Part shown: piece after piece, positions 17,190 to 26,449 of the stretch | How positions within the stretch are numbered: the first letter of the stretch is position 1 | How the letters are laid out: every line of letters begins with the position of its first letter | Translations under genes and position numbers: made by a program | Notes under the pieces: model-generated | Database searches by the model: none | What the model was told of the DNA's origin: nothing | The model's input: the letters and a program-made list of their open reading frames with translations, nothing else | NCBI RefSeq assembly: GCF_009829925.1 | Contig: NZ_SNVJ01000016.1 | Coordinates: forward strand, 1-64,000 | Reading direction: 5' to 3' | DNA from: Teichococcus coralli | Lineage (GTDB): Bacteria > Pseudomonadota > Alphaproteobacteria > Acetobacterales > Acetobacteraceae | Length of the DNA stretch: 64,000 nt

Positions 17190-17834
17190 ATGCCCGAGGC
17201 GATGCCGCTCCGGCCCGAGACCGACCTGCTGCTGGCGGTGGACGTCCAGCCCGACTTCATGCCCGGCGGCGCCCTGCCGGTGCCGGAAGGGGACGCGGTG
17301 GTGCCGGTGATCAACCGCCTGCTCGGCCGCTTCGCCCATGCCGTGGCGACGCAGGACTGGCACCCGGCCGCCCATGCCTCCTTCGCCAGCCAGCACCCGG
17401 GCCAGCGGCCCTTCGCCAGTGTGACCCTGGCCTATGGCGCGCAGACCCTCTGGCCGGACCATTGCGTGCAGGGCACGCCCGGCGCCGAGCTGCATCCCGC
17501 CCTTGATGCGCGGCGCTTCGAGCTGGTGCTGCGCAAGGGTTTCCGGGCGGCGATCGACAGCTATTCCGGCTTCCGCGAGAACGACCGCCAGACGCCGACC
17601 GGCCTGCATGCCTATCTGCGCGAGCGCGGCTTCCGGCGGCTCTTCGTCGCGGGGCTCGCGCGCGGCTACTGCACGGACTACACGGCCGAAGACGCCGCCG
17701 AGCTGGGCTACGAGGTGGTGCTGGTCGAAGATGCCTGCCGCGGCATCACGCCGGAAGCCACGGCGGCCGGCACCCAGCGCCTGCGCGAGCGCGGGGTGCG
17801 TTTTCTGCGCAGCGAAGCCCTGCTGGCCGGGTAA
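17190..17834 (+). CDS. pncA: Nicotinamidase
   Basis: The 214-aa enzyme deamidates nicotinamide to nicotinate for NAD recycling (and can act on pyrazinamide). The catalytic triad is visible: Asp18 in AVDVQPDF, Lys in VLRKGF, and the nucleophilic Cys in ARGYCTDYTA. The metal-site Asp and His lie in TQDWHPAAHASF. Isochorismatase-like fold and length are normal. The ATG at 17190 has AAAGGAG upstream. It faces the convergent OYE gene 32 bp away. Confidence 0.93.
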   Translation: MPEAMPLRPETDLLLAVDVQPDFMPGGALPVPEGDAVVPVINRLLGRFAHAVATQDWHPAAHASFASQHPGQRPFASVTLAYGAQTLWPDHCVQGTPGAELHPALDARRFELVLRKGFRAAIDSYSGFRENDRQTPTGLHAYLRERGFRRLFVAGLARGYCTDYTAEDAAELGYEVVLVEDACRGITPEATAAGTQRLRERGVRFLRSEALLAG

Positions 17835-17866
17835 GCGGGGGCGGCCATCGCCCCCGCGAGGCGCTT

Positions 17867-18979
17867 TCAGCCCGCCAGCCGGACCGGCCCCCGCAGGCCC
17901 GGCCAGTCGGAGTAGCCGGTGCTGTCGCCGCCGTACCAATACTGCTTGGGCGCCTCGGCCAGCGGCGCACCCGTGCGCAGCCGCTCCACGAGGTCGGGAT
18001 TGGCGATGAAGGGGCGGCCGAAGCTGACCAGGTCGGCATTTCCCTCTGCCAGCGTCTTTTCCGCCAGTTCGGCCGTGTAGTTGTTGTTGGCGATGTAGGC
18101 GCCGGAGAAGCGCCGGCGCAGCGCGGGATAGTCAATGCCGTTGGCGTCGCGGCTCATCTGCGTGACGCCCTCGATGTCATGCACATACATCAGCCCGAAG
18201 CCAGAAAGCGCGTCGAGATAGGCGGCATAGGTCGCCATCGGGTCGTTGTCGAGCGGGGTCTCGCCGGGCTGCGTGGTGCCGGGCGAGATGCGGATGCCGA
18301 CCCGCTCGCCGCCGCCCCAGACCTCCGTCACCGCGCGCACCACGTCCAGCGGGAAGCGCAGCCGGTTCTCCAGCGCGCCGCCATAGCGGTCGGTGCGCTG
18401 GTTGGTGCTGTCGCGGATGAACTGCTCCAGCAGGTAGTTGTTGGCGGAGTGGATCTCGACGCCGTCGAAGCCCGCATCCTTCGCGCATTGCGCGGCGTGG
18501 CGGTAGTCCTCAACAATGGGCGGGATCTCGTCCGTCTCCAGCGCTCGCGGCGTGACGTGGTCCTTCAGGCCGCCCTGCGTGAAGGCCTGGCCTCCGGGCT
18601 TGATGGCCGAGGGTGCCACCGGCAGCGCGCCGCCGTGCAGGTCGGGGTGGGAGATGCGGCCGGTATGCCAGAGCTGCAGCATCATCCGGCCGCCCTGCGC
18701 GTGCACCGCGCGCGTGACGCGCCGCCAGGCCTCGACCTGCGCCGGGGTCCAGATGCCCGGGGTCATCGCGTAGCCGCGCGCCTGGGCGGAGATGTTGGTC
18801 GCCTCGGAGACGACCAGCCCGGCGCTCGCGCGCTGTGCATAGTAGTCGGCGGCGTAGTCGGGCACGACGCCGTCCTCGCTGGAGCGGCTGCGCGTGAGCG
18901 GCGCCATGACGATGCGGTTGCGCAGCGGGAGGGCGCCCAGCGTGAAGGGCTGGAACAAGAGCTTCGGTGTGTCGGGCAT
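17867..18979 (-). CDS. Old Yellow Enzyme family NADH:flavin oxidoreductase (NemA-like)
   Basis: The 370-aa FMN enzyme reduces activated alkenes such as N-ethylmaleimide, enones or nitro-esters. It has FQPFTLGALPLRNRIVMAPLTR at the start, ATNISAQARGY, QLWHTGR, the substrate-binding pair EIHSANNYLLEQF with RTDRYGG, and the phosphate-binding SFGRPFIANPDL. The ATG at 18979 is used rather than an upstream in-frame ATG because the family starts at this point. Substrate is not deducible. The SDR gene lies upstream on the same strand, so the two may be co-transcribed. Confidence 0.9.
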   Translation of the reverse strand: MPDTPKLLFQPFTLGALPLRNRIVMAPLTRSRSSEDGVVPDYAADYYAQRASAGLVVSEATNISAQARGYAMTPGIWTPAQVEAWRRVTRAVHAQGGRMMLQLWHTGRISHPDLHGGALPVAPSAIKPGGQAFTQGGLKDHVTPRALETDEIPPIVEDYRHAAQCAKDAGFDGVEIHSANNYLLEQFIRDSTNQRTDRYGGALENRLRFPLDVVRAVTEVWGGGERVGIRISPGTTQPGETPLDNDPMATYAAYLDALSGFGLMYVHDIEGVTQMSRDANGIDYPALRRRFSGAYIANNNYTAELAEKTLAEGNADLVSFGRPFIANPDLVERLRTGAPLAEAPKQYWYGGDSTGYSDWPGLRGPVRLAG

Positions 18980-19078
18980 GATCTTTCCGGGAAAGGACAG
19001 GAGGGTGCGATGGCCCTCCGCTCGCCCGGGTAAAGGATCCGGAGGCACGGCGGGTTTCAATCCGCCGGCCTGGCGCCC

Positions 19079-19930
19079 TCAGCCGCGCTTGGTGAACTCG
19101 GCGAAGGCTTCGCCGTAATCGGGATGCCAGCGCGAAAGGGGCGGGCGGTTCTCGACGATGTCGCCAGCCGCCCAGAGGATGCGCCGCTCGTCCAGCGCGC
19201 GCGGCACGTCGTTGTCCGGGCAGAGGATGTAGAAGTCGCCAGCTTCCAGCCGCTCCAGCATGAAGTCGGCGGTCTGCTCCGGCGTCCAGGCGCCGGCCGG
19301 CTTCTCCGTGCGGCCATTGGCGGTCAGGCCGGTGAAGACGAAGCCCGGAATCAGCAGATGCGCGCTCAGCCGGCAGCCCGGCGTGCTGCGCAGCTCGTGC
19401 TGCAGAGCTTCGGTGAAGGCCTTCACCCCCGCCTTGGAGACGTTGTAGGCGGGATCGCCCGGCGGGGTGGTAATGCCCTGCTTGGAGCCGGTGTTGATCA
19501 CCAGACCCGGGCGGCCGCGCGCGATCATGCCGGGCAGGAAGGCCCGGGTGCCATGGATGATGCCCCAGAGGTTGACGCCCAGGATGCGCTCCCAATGGCC
19601 GGGCGGACCCAGGATGGTGCTGCCCGGCTGCACGCCGGCATTGTTCATCAGCACGTCGGTGCCGCCGAAGCGCTCGCGCACCGCGGCCTCCAGCTGCGCC
19701 AGCTCGTCGGCACGGCTGACATCCACGCGCATCGTCATGACGTCCGCCGCGCCGCCGGGCGCCGCCGTGGCGAGCGCCTCGGCGGCGCGGGCGAGGCTGT
19801 TCTCCGCGAGATCGGCGATGCAGATCTTCAGGCCGTGCTGCGCGAAGCGCAGGGCGGCGGCGAGGCCGATGCCGGCGCCGCCGCCGGTGACGACGGCCAC
19901 GGCGCCGGGGGTGAGGGCAGGGTGGGACAA
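19079..19930 (-). CDS. SDR family NAD(P)-dependent oxidoreductase
   Basis: The 283-aa protein has the Rossmann motif TGGGAGIG (about residues 15-22), NNAG, the catalytic Ser in NTGSKQG and YNVSK. It begins at a TTG codon with GGAG seven bases before it; no ATG fits. A long C-terminal part (GDFYILCPDNDVPRALDE) is shared by a subgroup of SDRs of unknown substrate. It lies 99 bp upstream of the OYE gene on the same strand. Confidence 0.88.
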   Translation of the reverse strand: MSHPALTPGAVAVVTGGGAGIGLAAALRFAQHGLKICIADLAENSLARAAEALATAAPGGAADVMTMRVDVSRADELAQLEAAVRERFGGTDVLMNNAGVQPGSTILGPPGHWERILGVNLWGIIHGTRAFLPGMIARGRPGLVINTGSKQGITTPPGDPAYNVSKAGVKAFTEALQHELRSTPGCRLSAHLLIPGFVFTGLTANGRTEKPAGAWTPEQTADFMLERLEAGDFYILCPDNDVPRALDERRILWAAGDIVENRPPLSRWHPDYGEAFAEFTKRG

Positions 19931-20012
19931 GGCGGTTTCTCCAGCGGGAAAGCGGGCAGTCCTGCAAGAATGCCGCTCCGCGCCGCCTGTTGCAGCGAGG
20001 CGGTGGCCGCCC

Positions 20013-22577
20013 TCAGGCCTCGGAGGACACCTCCAGCTTCTCCAGTCCCGCCGCCTTCGCGGCCTCCGCCGGCGCGGGCGCGGCCGGCTCCTCCAGCGCG
20101 GGCGGCTGGCGCCCTTCGGAGATGCGCTCCATCCGCCGCCCGAGTTCCGGCGCCTCGGCCACTAGGCGTTGGAAGTCGGCCGCGTCCAGCTCCAGGAGAT
20201 GGCAGAAGCTGGTGGCGCGGACGCGCCCGCGGCGGCGCGAGGGCGTCAGCAGCTCCGCCTCGCCGAAGAAGTCGCCGTGCGTCAGCGGGATCTCGGCGCC
20301 CTCATTCTGCAGCAGCACGTCGCCGCGGCTGATGAAGAAGACCGAGCGGGGGCGCTGGCGGCGGCGGTAGATCCATTCGCCCGGCGCGGCGAAGCGGATG
20401 GTCACGCTCATCGCCAGATCGTGCAGCAGCGCGTCCTGCAGGCCGGAGAAGATCGGGAACTCCTCGATCCGCTTGTCCAGCCCGGACTGGATGTTGAACT
20501 GCAGGGGCCGCGCCACCTGCCGGCGCAGCGCCTCCAGGCCGCGTATCAGCTCCTCGTAGAGCTCCTCGCCGACCAGCGATTCCTGCTTCAGCAGGGCATA
20601 TTCCTCCAGCTCCAGGCGCAGGCCGATCTGCCGCAGGATCCGCGTCTCCAGCGCCTCGGCATAGCCGGGATACTGCAGGCGCAGCGTCTCCATGGCGTCC
20701 GCCAGCAGGTCCTCGCGGCGGCCGACGATCTCGGAGACCACCTCCGTCACGCGCGCCCCGAGCACCGGCTCCATCCGCCGGCGCATGAAGCGCTGCATGG
20801 AGAGGGCGATGAGATGCGCCAGCAGCAGCATCTCGAAGCGCTCCGCCATGCAGTGCATCAGCGGCTTGTCGATGCGGAACTTGCGGTGCAGCCACTGCGC
20901 CAGGTGGAAGCGCATCCCCGGCTGCAGCCGCCGCCGCGCCGCTTGGATATAGCCGAGCCGGCCCTCGCTGCGGGCGCCGTCGATCATGCTCTCGGCGGTC
21001 CAGAGCAGGTTCTCCATCACCCGGCGGGAGAGCCCCTGGTCCTGGAACATCTCCAGCAGCAGGGAGCGCTCCTGCGAGGCAAAGGTGATCAGGCCGAGGG
21101 TGACGCGCTCACGGTCGCTGATGGCGGTGTCGAAGGTGTTGGCGGCGGTCTCCACCTTCACCCGGCGCTCGTACATGTCCACCACATGCGCCGCGGCCGG
21201 CGGGGAGAAGCCGAACTCGGCGGCGGTGCGGCGCAGCTTGTCGCGCACCTCGCCGAGGCCGATGGCCACGACCTGCGTGCGCAGCGCCTGGTCGGCGGGG
21301 GAAAGGCGGTCGAGCTTCAGGGCACGGACCAGGAAGCGCAGCGTGGTGCCGTTCACCAGCAGGGTGGAAAGCACATAGCCGGTGGCGACAATGGCGACGA
21401 ACTGCTGCACCTGGCGCGGCACGGCAGGGTTCTCGGTGACGGCCAGCGCCAGGGCCAGGGTGATGGCGCCGCGCATGCCGCCCCAGAGCATCGTCACCTT
21501 GAAGGGGATCGGCACCCGCTGCGAAAGCCGCGCCAGCCGCAGCAGCGGCATCACGCCGAACAGCACGGCGGCGCGCGCGGCCATGGCCGCCACGATCACC
21601 ACCCCGATCAGCACCAGGTCGTGCTGGTCCATGCCGAGCAGGAGCCGCGGCACCAGCATCGAGGCCAGCACGAAGACCATGGAACTGGCCCAGAAGGAGA
21701 GCTGGTCCCAGATGTCGTGCAGGAACTGCCAGGAGCGCGGGCGGAGGGTGGAGGGCCCGACGGCGCTCACCGTCAGCCCCGCCGCCGCCGCCGCGACCAC
21801 GCCGGAGAAGCCCAGCACCTCGTCGCAGAGGATGTAGCTGAGATAGGGCAGGGCAAGGGTGAGCGTGACTTCGGCGGTGCGGTTGCCGCCGAGCCAGGGC
21901 AGCACCAGCATCACCAGGCGTGCCAGCACGAAACCGACCGCCAGCCCGCCGGCGAAGGCGGTGACGAAGGTCAGCACCACCGACAGCAGCGGGGCGGTGT
22001 GCTGCCCGGTGAGCTGGCCGAGGAAGATGGTGAAGATCGAGATGGCCGCCGCGTCGTTCAGCAGGCTCTCGCCCTCGACCAGTCGGGTCAGGCGGCTGTT
22101 GGCGCCGATCTCGCGGAAGATGCTGACCACCGCCGAGGGATCCGTCGTGGCCACGATGGCGCCCAGCATCAGGCAGGCGGTGAGCGAGACGCCCGCGAGC
22201 GGCGCCAGCGCGAAGCCGATGGCGGCCGTGGTCACCACCACCGCCACCACCGCCATCACCAGCACCGGCGCCCAGTCCCGCGCCAGGCGGCGCACGTCGA
22301 TCGACAGCGAGCCGTGGAACACCAGCAGGGGCAGGAAGATGAACAGGAAGGCCTCGGCGTTCACCGGGAAGCGCAGCAGGGTGCTGGCGGCCTCGTCGAG
22401 CGGAGTGGGGCGCGGCGTGTTGATCAGAAACGTCGCGCCGCCTCCCAGCAGCACGCCGACCACCGCCAGCAGCACGGTGCTGGAGAGCATCAGCCGCCGC
22501 GCGAGGGGCTGGATGGCACTGACGACGATCAGCAGCAGGGCAATGACGAGGAGGGTGTTGGGCAGGGTCGTCAGCAT
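20013..22577 (-). CDS. CPA1-type cation:proton antiporter with C-terminal cyclic-nucleotide-type domain
   Basis: The 854-aa protein has about 12 membrane segments in its first 420 residues. The transport signature TDPSAVVSIF and VEGESLLNDAAAI place it in the NhaP/SOD2 branch of CPA1. A long soluble region (about 430-670) of helices follows. From about residue 680 a cNMP-binding/CAP-like beta-barrel is seen: PIFSGLQDALLHDLA, EWIYRRRQRPRSVFFISRGDV, and GDFFGEAELLTPSRRRGRV, which aligns with the phosphate-binding cassette. The fusion suggests that transport is gated by a nucleotide or by a related ligand. The ion (Na+, K+) is not deducible. The start is ATG 22577. It diverges from guaD. Confidence 0.9.
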   Translation of the reverse strand: MLTTLPNTLLVIALLLIVVSAIQPLARRLMLSSTVLLAVVGVLLGGGATFLINTPRPTPLDEAASTLLRFPVNAEAFLFIFLPLLVFHGSLSIDVRRLARDWAPVLVMAVVAVVVTTAAIGFALAPLAGVSLTACLMLGAIVATTDPSAVVSIFREIGANSRLTRLVEGESLLNDAAAISIFTIFLGQLTGQHTAPLLSVVLTFVTAFAGGLAVGFVLARLVMLVLPWLGGNRTAEVTLTLALPYLSYILCDEVLGFSGVVAAAAAGLTVSAVGPSTLRPRSWQFLHDIWDQLSFWASSMVFVLASMLVPRLLLGMDQHDLVLIGVVIVAAMAARAAVLFGVMPLLRLARLSQRVPIPFKVTMLWGGMRGAITLALALAVTENPAVPRQVQQFVAIVATGYVLSTLLVNGTTLRFLVRALKLDRLSPADQALRTQVVAIGLGEVRDKLRRTAAEFGFSPPAAAHVVDMYERRVKVETAANTFDTAISDRERVTLGLITFASQERSLLLEMFQDQGLSRRVMENLLWTAESMIDGARSEGRLGYIQAARRRLQPGMRFHLAQWLHRKFRIDKPLMHCMAERFEMLLLAHLIALSMQRFMRRRMEPVLGARVTEVVSEIVGRREDLLADAMETLRLQYPGYAEALETRILRQIGLRLELEEYALLKQESLVGEELYEELIRGLEALRRQVARPLQFNIQSGLDKRIEEFPIFSGLQDALLHDLAMSVTIRFAAPGEWIYRRRQRPRSVFFISRGDVLLQNEGAEIPLTHGDFFGEAELLTPSRRRGRVRATSFCHLLELDAADFQRLVAEAPELGRRMERISEGRQPPALEEPAAPAPAEAAKAAGLEKLEVSSEA

Positions 22578-22715
22578 CGGTCCACTCGTCTTGCGCCGCG
22601 GCGGGAGGTGGCGGCGGCTGGGCAATGAAGGCCGTTCTGGCCCGGCTCTGCGGCGGATATAGGGCGCGGGGCGCCAATACCATGTGACATATCGCTTCGG
22701 TGGCGCTGGCGGGGC

Positions 22716-24050
22716 ATGATCGCGGGAATGGAACAGAACAGGCACGCCTCCTCCCGGCACGCGCTGCGCGGCGCGACGATCAGCTTCCGGGCGGACCCCT
22801 TCCTCACTGATCCGGCCGACGCCCTGGAGCACTGGCCCGATGCGCTGGTGGTGATCGAGGCGGGGCACATCGCCTCGGTCGGCCCATGGTCGGCCGAGGC
22901 GGCGGCCGGCCTCACCGTCACCCACTACCCCGACGCGCTGCTCTGCCCCGGCTTCGTGGACACCCACGTGCACTACCCGCAGACGCCGATGATCGGCGCC
23001 TATGGCGAGCACCTGCTGGAATGGCTGGAGCGGTACACCTTTCCCGCCGAGGCGGCCTTCGCCGATCCGGCGCATGCCGCTGCCGTGGCGCGGCTCTTCC
23101 TGCGCGAGCTGCTGGCGGCCGGCACCACCACCGCGGCGGTCTACTGCACAAGCCATGCGGCCTCGGTCGAGGCCTTCTTCGCCGAGTCCGCCCGGCTCAA
23201 CACCCGCATGATCGCCGGCAAGGTGCTGATGGATCGCCACGCCCCCGGAAACCTGCTGGACCCGCCAGGCGGCGGCATCGCCGAGTCCCGCGCGCTGATC
23301 GGACGCTGGCACGGCCGGGGGCGGCAGCTCTACGCCGTCACGCCCCGCTTCGCCCCCACCTCCAGCCAAGCCCAGCTCGAGGCCGCCGGTTGCCTCTGGC
23401 GCGAGCACCCCGGCACCTATCTGCAGACCCACCTGTCGGAAAGCCCGGCCGAAATCGCCTGGGTGCGCGAACTCTTCCCCACGGCGGAGAGCTACCTTGA
23501 CGTCTATCGCCGCGCCGGACTGACCGGGCCACGTGCCGTCTTCGGCCACGGCATCCATCTCTCGGAAGGCGAGTTCTGCCAATGCCACCGCACCGGCTCG
23601 GCGCTGGCGCATTGCCCGACCTCAAACCTCTTCCTGGGCAGCGGGCTGTTCCGCGCCTTCGACGCCAAGCGGGCGGACCGGCCGGTGCGGCTCGGCCTGG
23701 GCAGCGACCTCGGCGCCGGCACCAGCTTCTCCCCTTTGCGGACGATGGGGGAGGCCTACAAGGTGGCGCAGCTCAACGACACCCGCCTTTCCGCCCTGCA
23801 CGCCTTCTATCTGGCCACCCTCGGAGGCGCCGAGGCCCTCTACCTAGACGACCGGATCGGCCGGATCGCGCCGGGCCATGAGGCCGACCTGGTGGTGCTG
23901 GACCTCAAGGCCACGCCACTGCTCGACTTCCGCCTGGGTTTCTGCCGCGACCTCGCCGAGCGCCTCTTTGTGCTGATGACCCTGGGCGACGAGCGTGTCG
24001 TCCGCGCCACATATGTGGCCGGCATGCTGGCCGCCGAGCGCGGGGGCTGA
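22716..24050 (+). CDS. guaD: Guanine deaminase
   Basis: The 444-aa amidohydrolase converts guanine to xanthine. It has the Zn-binding HxH in FVDTHVHYPQTPMIG with the family marker GEHLLEWLERYTFP, then LQTHLSES, FGHGIHLSEGE and GLGSDLGAGTSFSPLRTM, which bear the further metal His and Asp. The C-terminus ends RATYVAGMLAAERG. The start may be the ATG at 22716 or the one at 22728. The 138-bp gap to the divergent antiporter gene must hold both promoters. Purine salvage or degradation partners are not adjacent. Confidence 0.93.
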   Translation: MIAGMEQNRHASSRHALRGATISFRADPFLTDPADALEHWPDALVVIEAGHIASVGPWSAEAAAGLTVTHYPDALLCPGFVDTHVHYPQTPMIGAYGEHLLEWLERYTFPAEAAFADPAHAAAVARLFLRELLAAGTTTAAVYCTSHAASVEAFFAESARLNTRMIAGKVLMDRHAPGNLLDPPGGGIAESRALIGRWHGRGRQLYAVTPRFAPTSSQAQLEAAGCLWREHPGTYLQTHLSESPAEIAWVRELFPTAESYLDVYRRAGLTGPRAVFGHGIHLSEGEFCQCHRTGSALAHCPTSNLFLGSGLFRAFDAKRADRPVRLGLGSDLGAGTSFSPLRTMGEAYKVAQLNDTRLSALHAFYLATLGGAEALYLDDRIGRIAPGHEADLVVLDLKATPLLDFRLGFCRDLAERLFVLMTLGDERVVRATYVAGMLAAERGG

Positions 24051-24210
24051 TTTCCGCCGAAACATTCCGAAACCTGCCCAGGCCAGCCACGTTGCTCCGG
24101 AGCCGGCCGGAAGGGCGGCCTTGGCTGCGGCGAAGGATGGTCCTTCCCGCGTCCTTCAACCGGAGCCGGGCCGCCGACGCGGCGCGGCCGTGCTCGGCGG
24201 AGATCCTCGC

Positions 24211-24468
24211 ATGTCCATCATCTGGACCATCATCATCGGCTTCGTCGCCGGAATCATCGCAAAGTTCCTGATGCCGGGCCGCGACCCGGGCGGCTTCATC
24301 ATCACCACCCTGCTGGGCATCGTCGGCGCGGTGGTTGCCACCTATCTCGGGCAGGCCGTCGGCTGGTACCGCGCCGATGAAGGCGCGGGGTTCATCGGCG
24401 CGATCGTCGGCGCCGTCATCGTGCTTGCGATCTACCGGATGGTCCGCGGGCGCTCGGCGCATAGCTGA
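24211..24468 (+). CDS. GlsB/YeaQ/YmgE family small membrane protein
   Basis: The 85-aa protein has three hydrophobic helices: IIWTIIIGFVAGIIAKFLM, then FIITTLLGIVGAVVATYL and GFIGAIVGAVIVLAIYRMV. The Gly-rich pattern and the MPGRDPGGF connecting loop are the signature of transglycosylase-associated proteins. These are inner-membrane proteins often induced by stress. No real enzyme activity is established. The ATG at 24211 is the first sensible start. A possible terminator follows at 24481-24509. Confidence 0.85.
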   Translation: MSIIWTIIIGFVAGIIAKFLMPGRDPGGFIITTLLGIVGAVVATYLGQAVGWYRADEGAGFIGAIVGAVIVLAIYRMVRGRSAHS

Positions 24469-24480
24469 GGATGGACACGA

Positions 24481-24509
24481 GGGCTGGGTGGATGAATTCC
24501 CCCCAGCCC
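24481..24509 (+). terminator. Weak terminator-like hairpin
   Basis: GGGCTGGG (24481-24488) and CCCAGCCC (24502-24509) can pair over a 13-base loop, 12 bp after the GlsB-like stop. There is no T run and the loop is large. Confidence 0.3.
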
Positions 24510-24605
24510 CCCTCCTTCCTTCGGGTTCGCCGCACATGCGGCGCGCGCGGCGCCGGATCGGCAGGAGAAGGGTGGAAGGCTGGGGTGTCCCTTGTCCGCC
24601 CTAGC

Positions 24606-25604
24606 TCACAACGCCACCACCAGCTTGCCGAAGTTGCGGCCTTCCAGCAGGCCGATGAACGCTTCCGGAGCGTTTTCCAGCCCCTGCACCACGTCCTCCT
24701 TCCACTTCAGCCTGCCATCGCGGATCCAGGCGGCGCCGCGCTGGCGCCAGACCGGCCATGCGCGCGGGTGATCGGAGACGATGAAGCCCTGTAGCCTCAG
24801 CCGCTTGCGGTTGATGCTGGAAAGGTTGGGGCCTGGTGGTGGCGGGCGGACGTTGTAGGTCGCCACCGTGCCGCAGAAGGCCATGCGGCCGAACTCCCGC
24901 ATGCGCGGGAAAACCGCTTCCTGCACCGCGCCGCCGACATTCTCGAAATAAACGTCGATCCCCTCCGGGCAGGCCGCGTCCAGCGCCGCCTCCAGGTCGC
25001 CGCGATGGTCGAGGCAGGCGTCAAATCCCAGCGTCTCGGTGACGTAGCGGCACTTCTCGGCGCCCCCGGCGATACCGATGACACGTGCGCCCATCTGCTT
25101 CGCCACCTGCCCGGCGACACCTCCCACCGCGCCCGATGCGGCCGAGACAACAAAGGTCTCGCCCGGCCGCGGCTGGCCGATCTCGGTGACGCCCACCCAG
25201 GCGGTGACGCCGGGCATGCCCAGCACGCCAAGCCAGGCGGTGGGCGGAACGCCGCCTTCCTTCGGCAGCTTCAGCAGCGTCCCCCCCGGTGCCACCGAGT
25301 AGCGCTGCCAGCCGCGCGCGCCGCCGACCCAGTCCCCGGGCGCGAAGCCGGGATGCTGGCTCTCCACCACCTCGCCCACGCATTCGCCCTCCATGACGCC
25401 GCCCAGCGGCACCGGCCTGGCGTAGGAAGCGGCATCGTCCATCCGGCCGCGCATGTAGGGATCGAGCGAGAGGAACCGGTGGCGCACCAGCACCTCGCCC
25501 TTCGCCGCTGTCGGGCGGGGTCCTTCGGAAAGCTCGAAATGCTCGGGGCCCGGCCGGTCTTTCGGCCGTTCCCTCAGAAGGACACGCAGGTTGTTTTCTG
25601 CCAT
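24606..25604 (-). CDS. Zinc-independent MDR NADP-dependent oxidoreductase (CurA-like)
   Basis: The 332-aa protein is a medium-chain reductase of the leukotriene B4 dehydrogenase/curcumin reductase type. It starts NNLRVLLRERPKDRPGPEHF, then has FLSLDPYMRGRM, the nucleotide-binding AASGAVGGVAGQVAK and the YFENVGG motif, all family markers. No structural-zinc Cys cluster is present. The NADPH preference is expected but not shown. The ATG at 25604 has GGAGGAG ten bases before it. It diverges from the DUF305 gene; start codons are about 70 bp apart. Confidence 0.9.
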   Translation of the reverse strand: MAENNLRVLLRERPKDRPGPEHFELSEGPRPTAAKGEVLVRHRFLSLDPYMRGRMDDAASYARPVPLGGVMEGECVGEVVESQHPGFAPGDWVGGARGWQRYSVAPGGTLLKLPKEGGVPPTAWLGVLGMPGVTAWVGVTEIGQPRPGETFVVSAASGAVGGVAGQVAKQMGARVIGIAGGAEKCRYVTETLGFDACLDHRGDLEAALDAACPEGIDVYFENVGGAVQEAVFPRMREFGRMAFCGTVATYNVRPPPPGPNLSSINRKRLRLQGFIVSDHPRAWPVWRQRGAAWIRDGRLKWKEDVVQGLENAPEAFIGLLEGRNFGKLVVAL

Positions 25605-25676
25605 GTGATGGAACTCCTCCCACAACTGGTCGCTTGGCCAGCCAGTGATGGCGGCAACCGGAGAGACAGCAGCGGA

Positions 25677-26431
25677 ATGCAGCGGATGGCAAGCGTGAGG
25701 TTGATGGTGGCACTGGCGGCCGCCCTCCGGGCAGGAGCGGCTTGGGCGGACCATGCCGATGTGGGCCGCTACTACGACCCAGGGCGCGAGGACGACACGG
25801 CGCCGATCACCACCACCTGGTGGGACATCCTGCCCCGTGGCGAGGCCGCCTCCGCCATTGCCGCCGATCGCCACTACATCGAGGGCATGCGTCCGCACCA
25901 TGCCGGGGCGCTGACGCTGGCGAAGACCTATCTGGCCGATCCGCAGGCGCAGAACCTGGTGTTGCGCCGCCTCGCCACCTCTATCCTGCGCAACCAGGCC
26001 TTCGAAATCATGCTGCTCGACACGGTTGGCGAGCAGATCCGCAAGCCGCCGGTGCCGTTCTTGGGCGGCCTCGTGCTTCGGCCGGTGGCGGTGGAGGGAC
26101 TCGGCCAGAAGCTGCAGATCCTGCGAACGCCTGGCCCCAGCCTGCTGGCGCTGCTGAGCGGCGCCGCGCCCGCCACGAAGGTGGACCTGCGCTTTGCCAA
26201 GGAAATGCGCATCCACCACGTGGCGGCCGGAAAATGGCGCGGGACTACAATTCCGGCCCTGACTCCCGGAACAACTTCCTGCGGCTGATGAACGTGAACA
26301 TCGTCACGGACCAGACGCAGGAAATCGCCATCATGGACCGGGTGCTGGCGGAGCATGCGCGGGAGGCGGCGGCCATCCCGGTGGACCCCGCCAGCATCCC
26401 CGGCATGGAGCATATGGCGGGCGGCCACTGA
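25677..26431 (+). pseudogene. DUF305 family protein interrupted by a -1 frameshift
   Basis: Two reading frames make one protein. The first (from ATG 25677 or 25686) has a signal peptide ending GAAWA and a DUF305 half with GMRPHHAGALTLAKTYL; it runs to EMRIHHVAAGK near 26235. The second half continues only in the frame shifted by -1: KMARDYNSGPDSRNNF through EHMAGGH and the stop at 26431. The junction is GGAAAATGG (26229-26237); a fifth A would restore one ORF of about 251 aa. Both halves carry the MRxHHxxA motif, so this is a duplicated DUF305 periplasmic protein, a family linked to metal binding. The error could be real, a sequencing slip in an A run, or ribosomal slippage on AAAA. Confidence 0.75.
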
Positions 26432-26449
26432 GAACCCGGGCGGGCGGGC

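Noticed and set aside
20169-22628. 819-aa plus-strand ORF opposite the antiporter
   Set aside because: His/Gln/Arg-rich product typical of antisense of GC-rich membrane gene.
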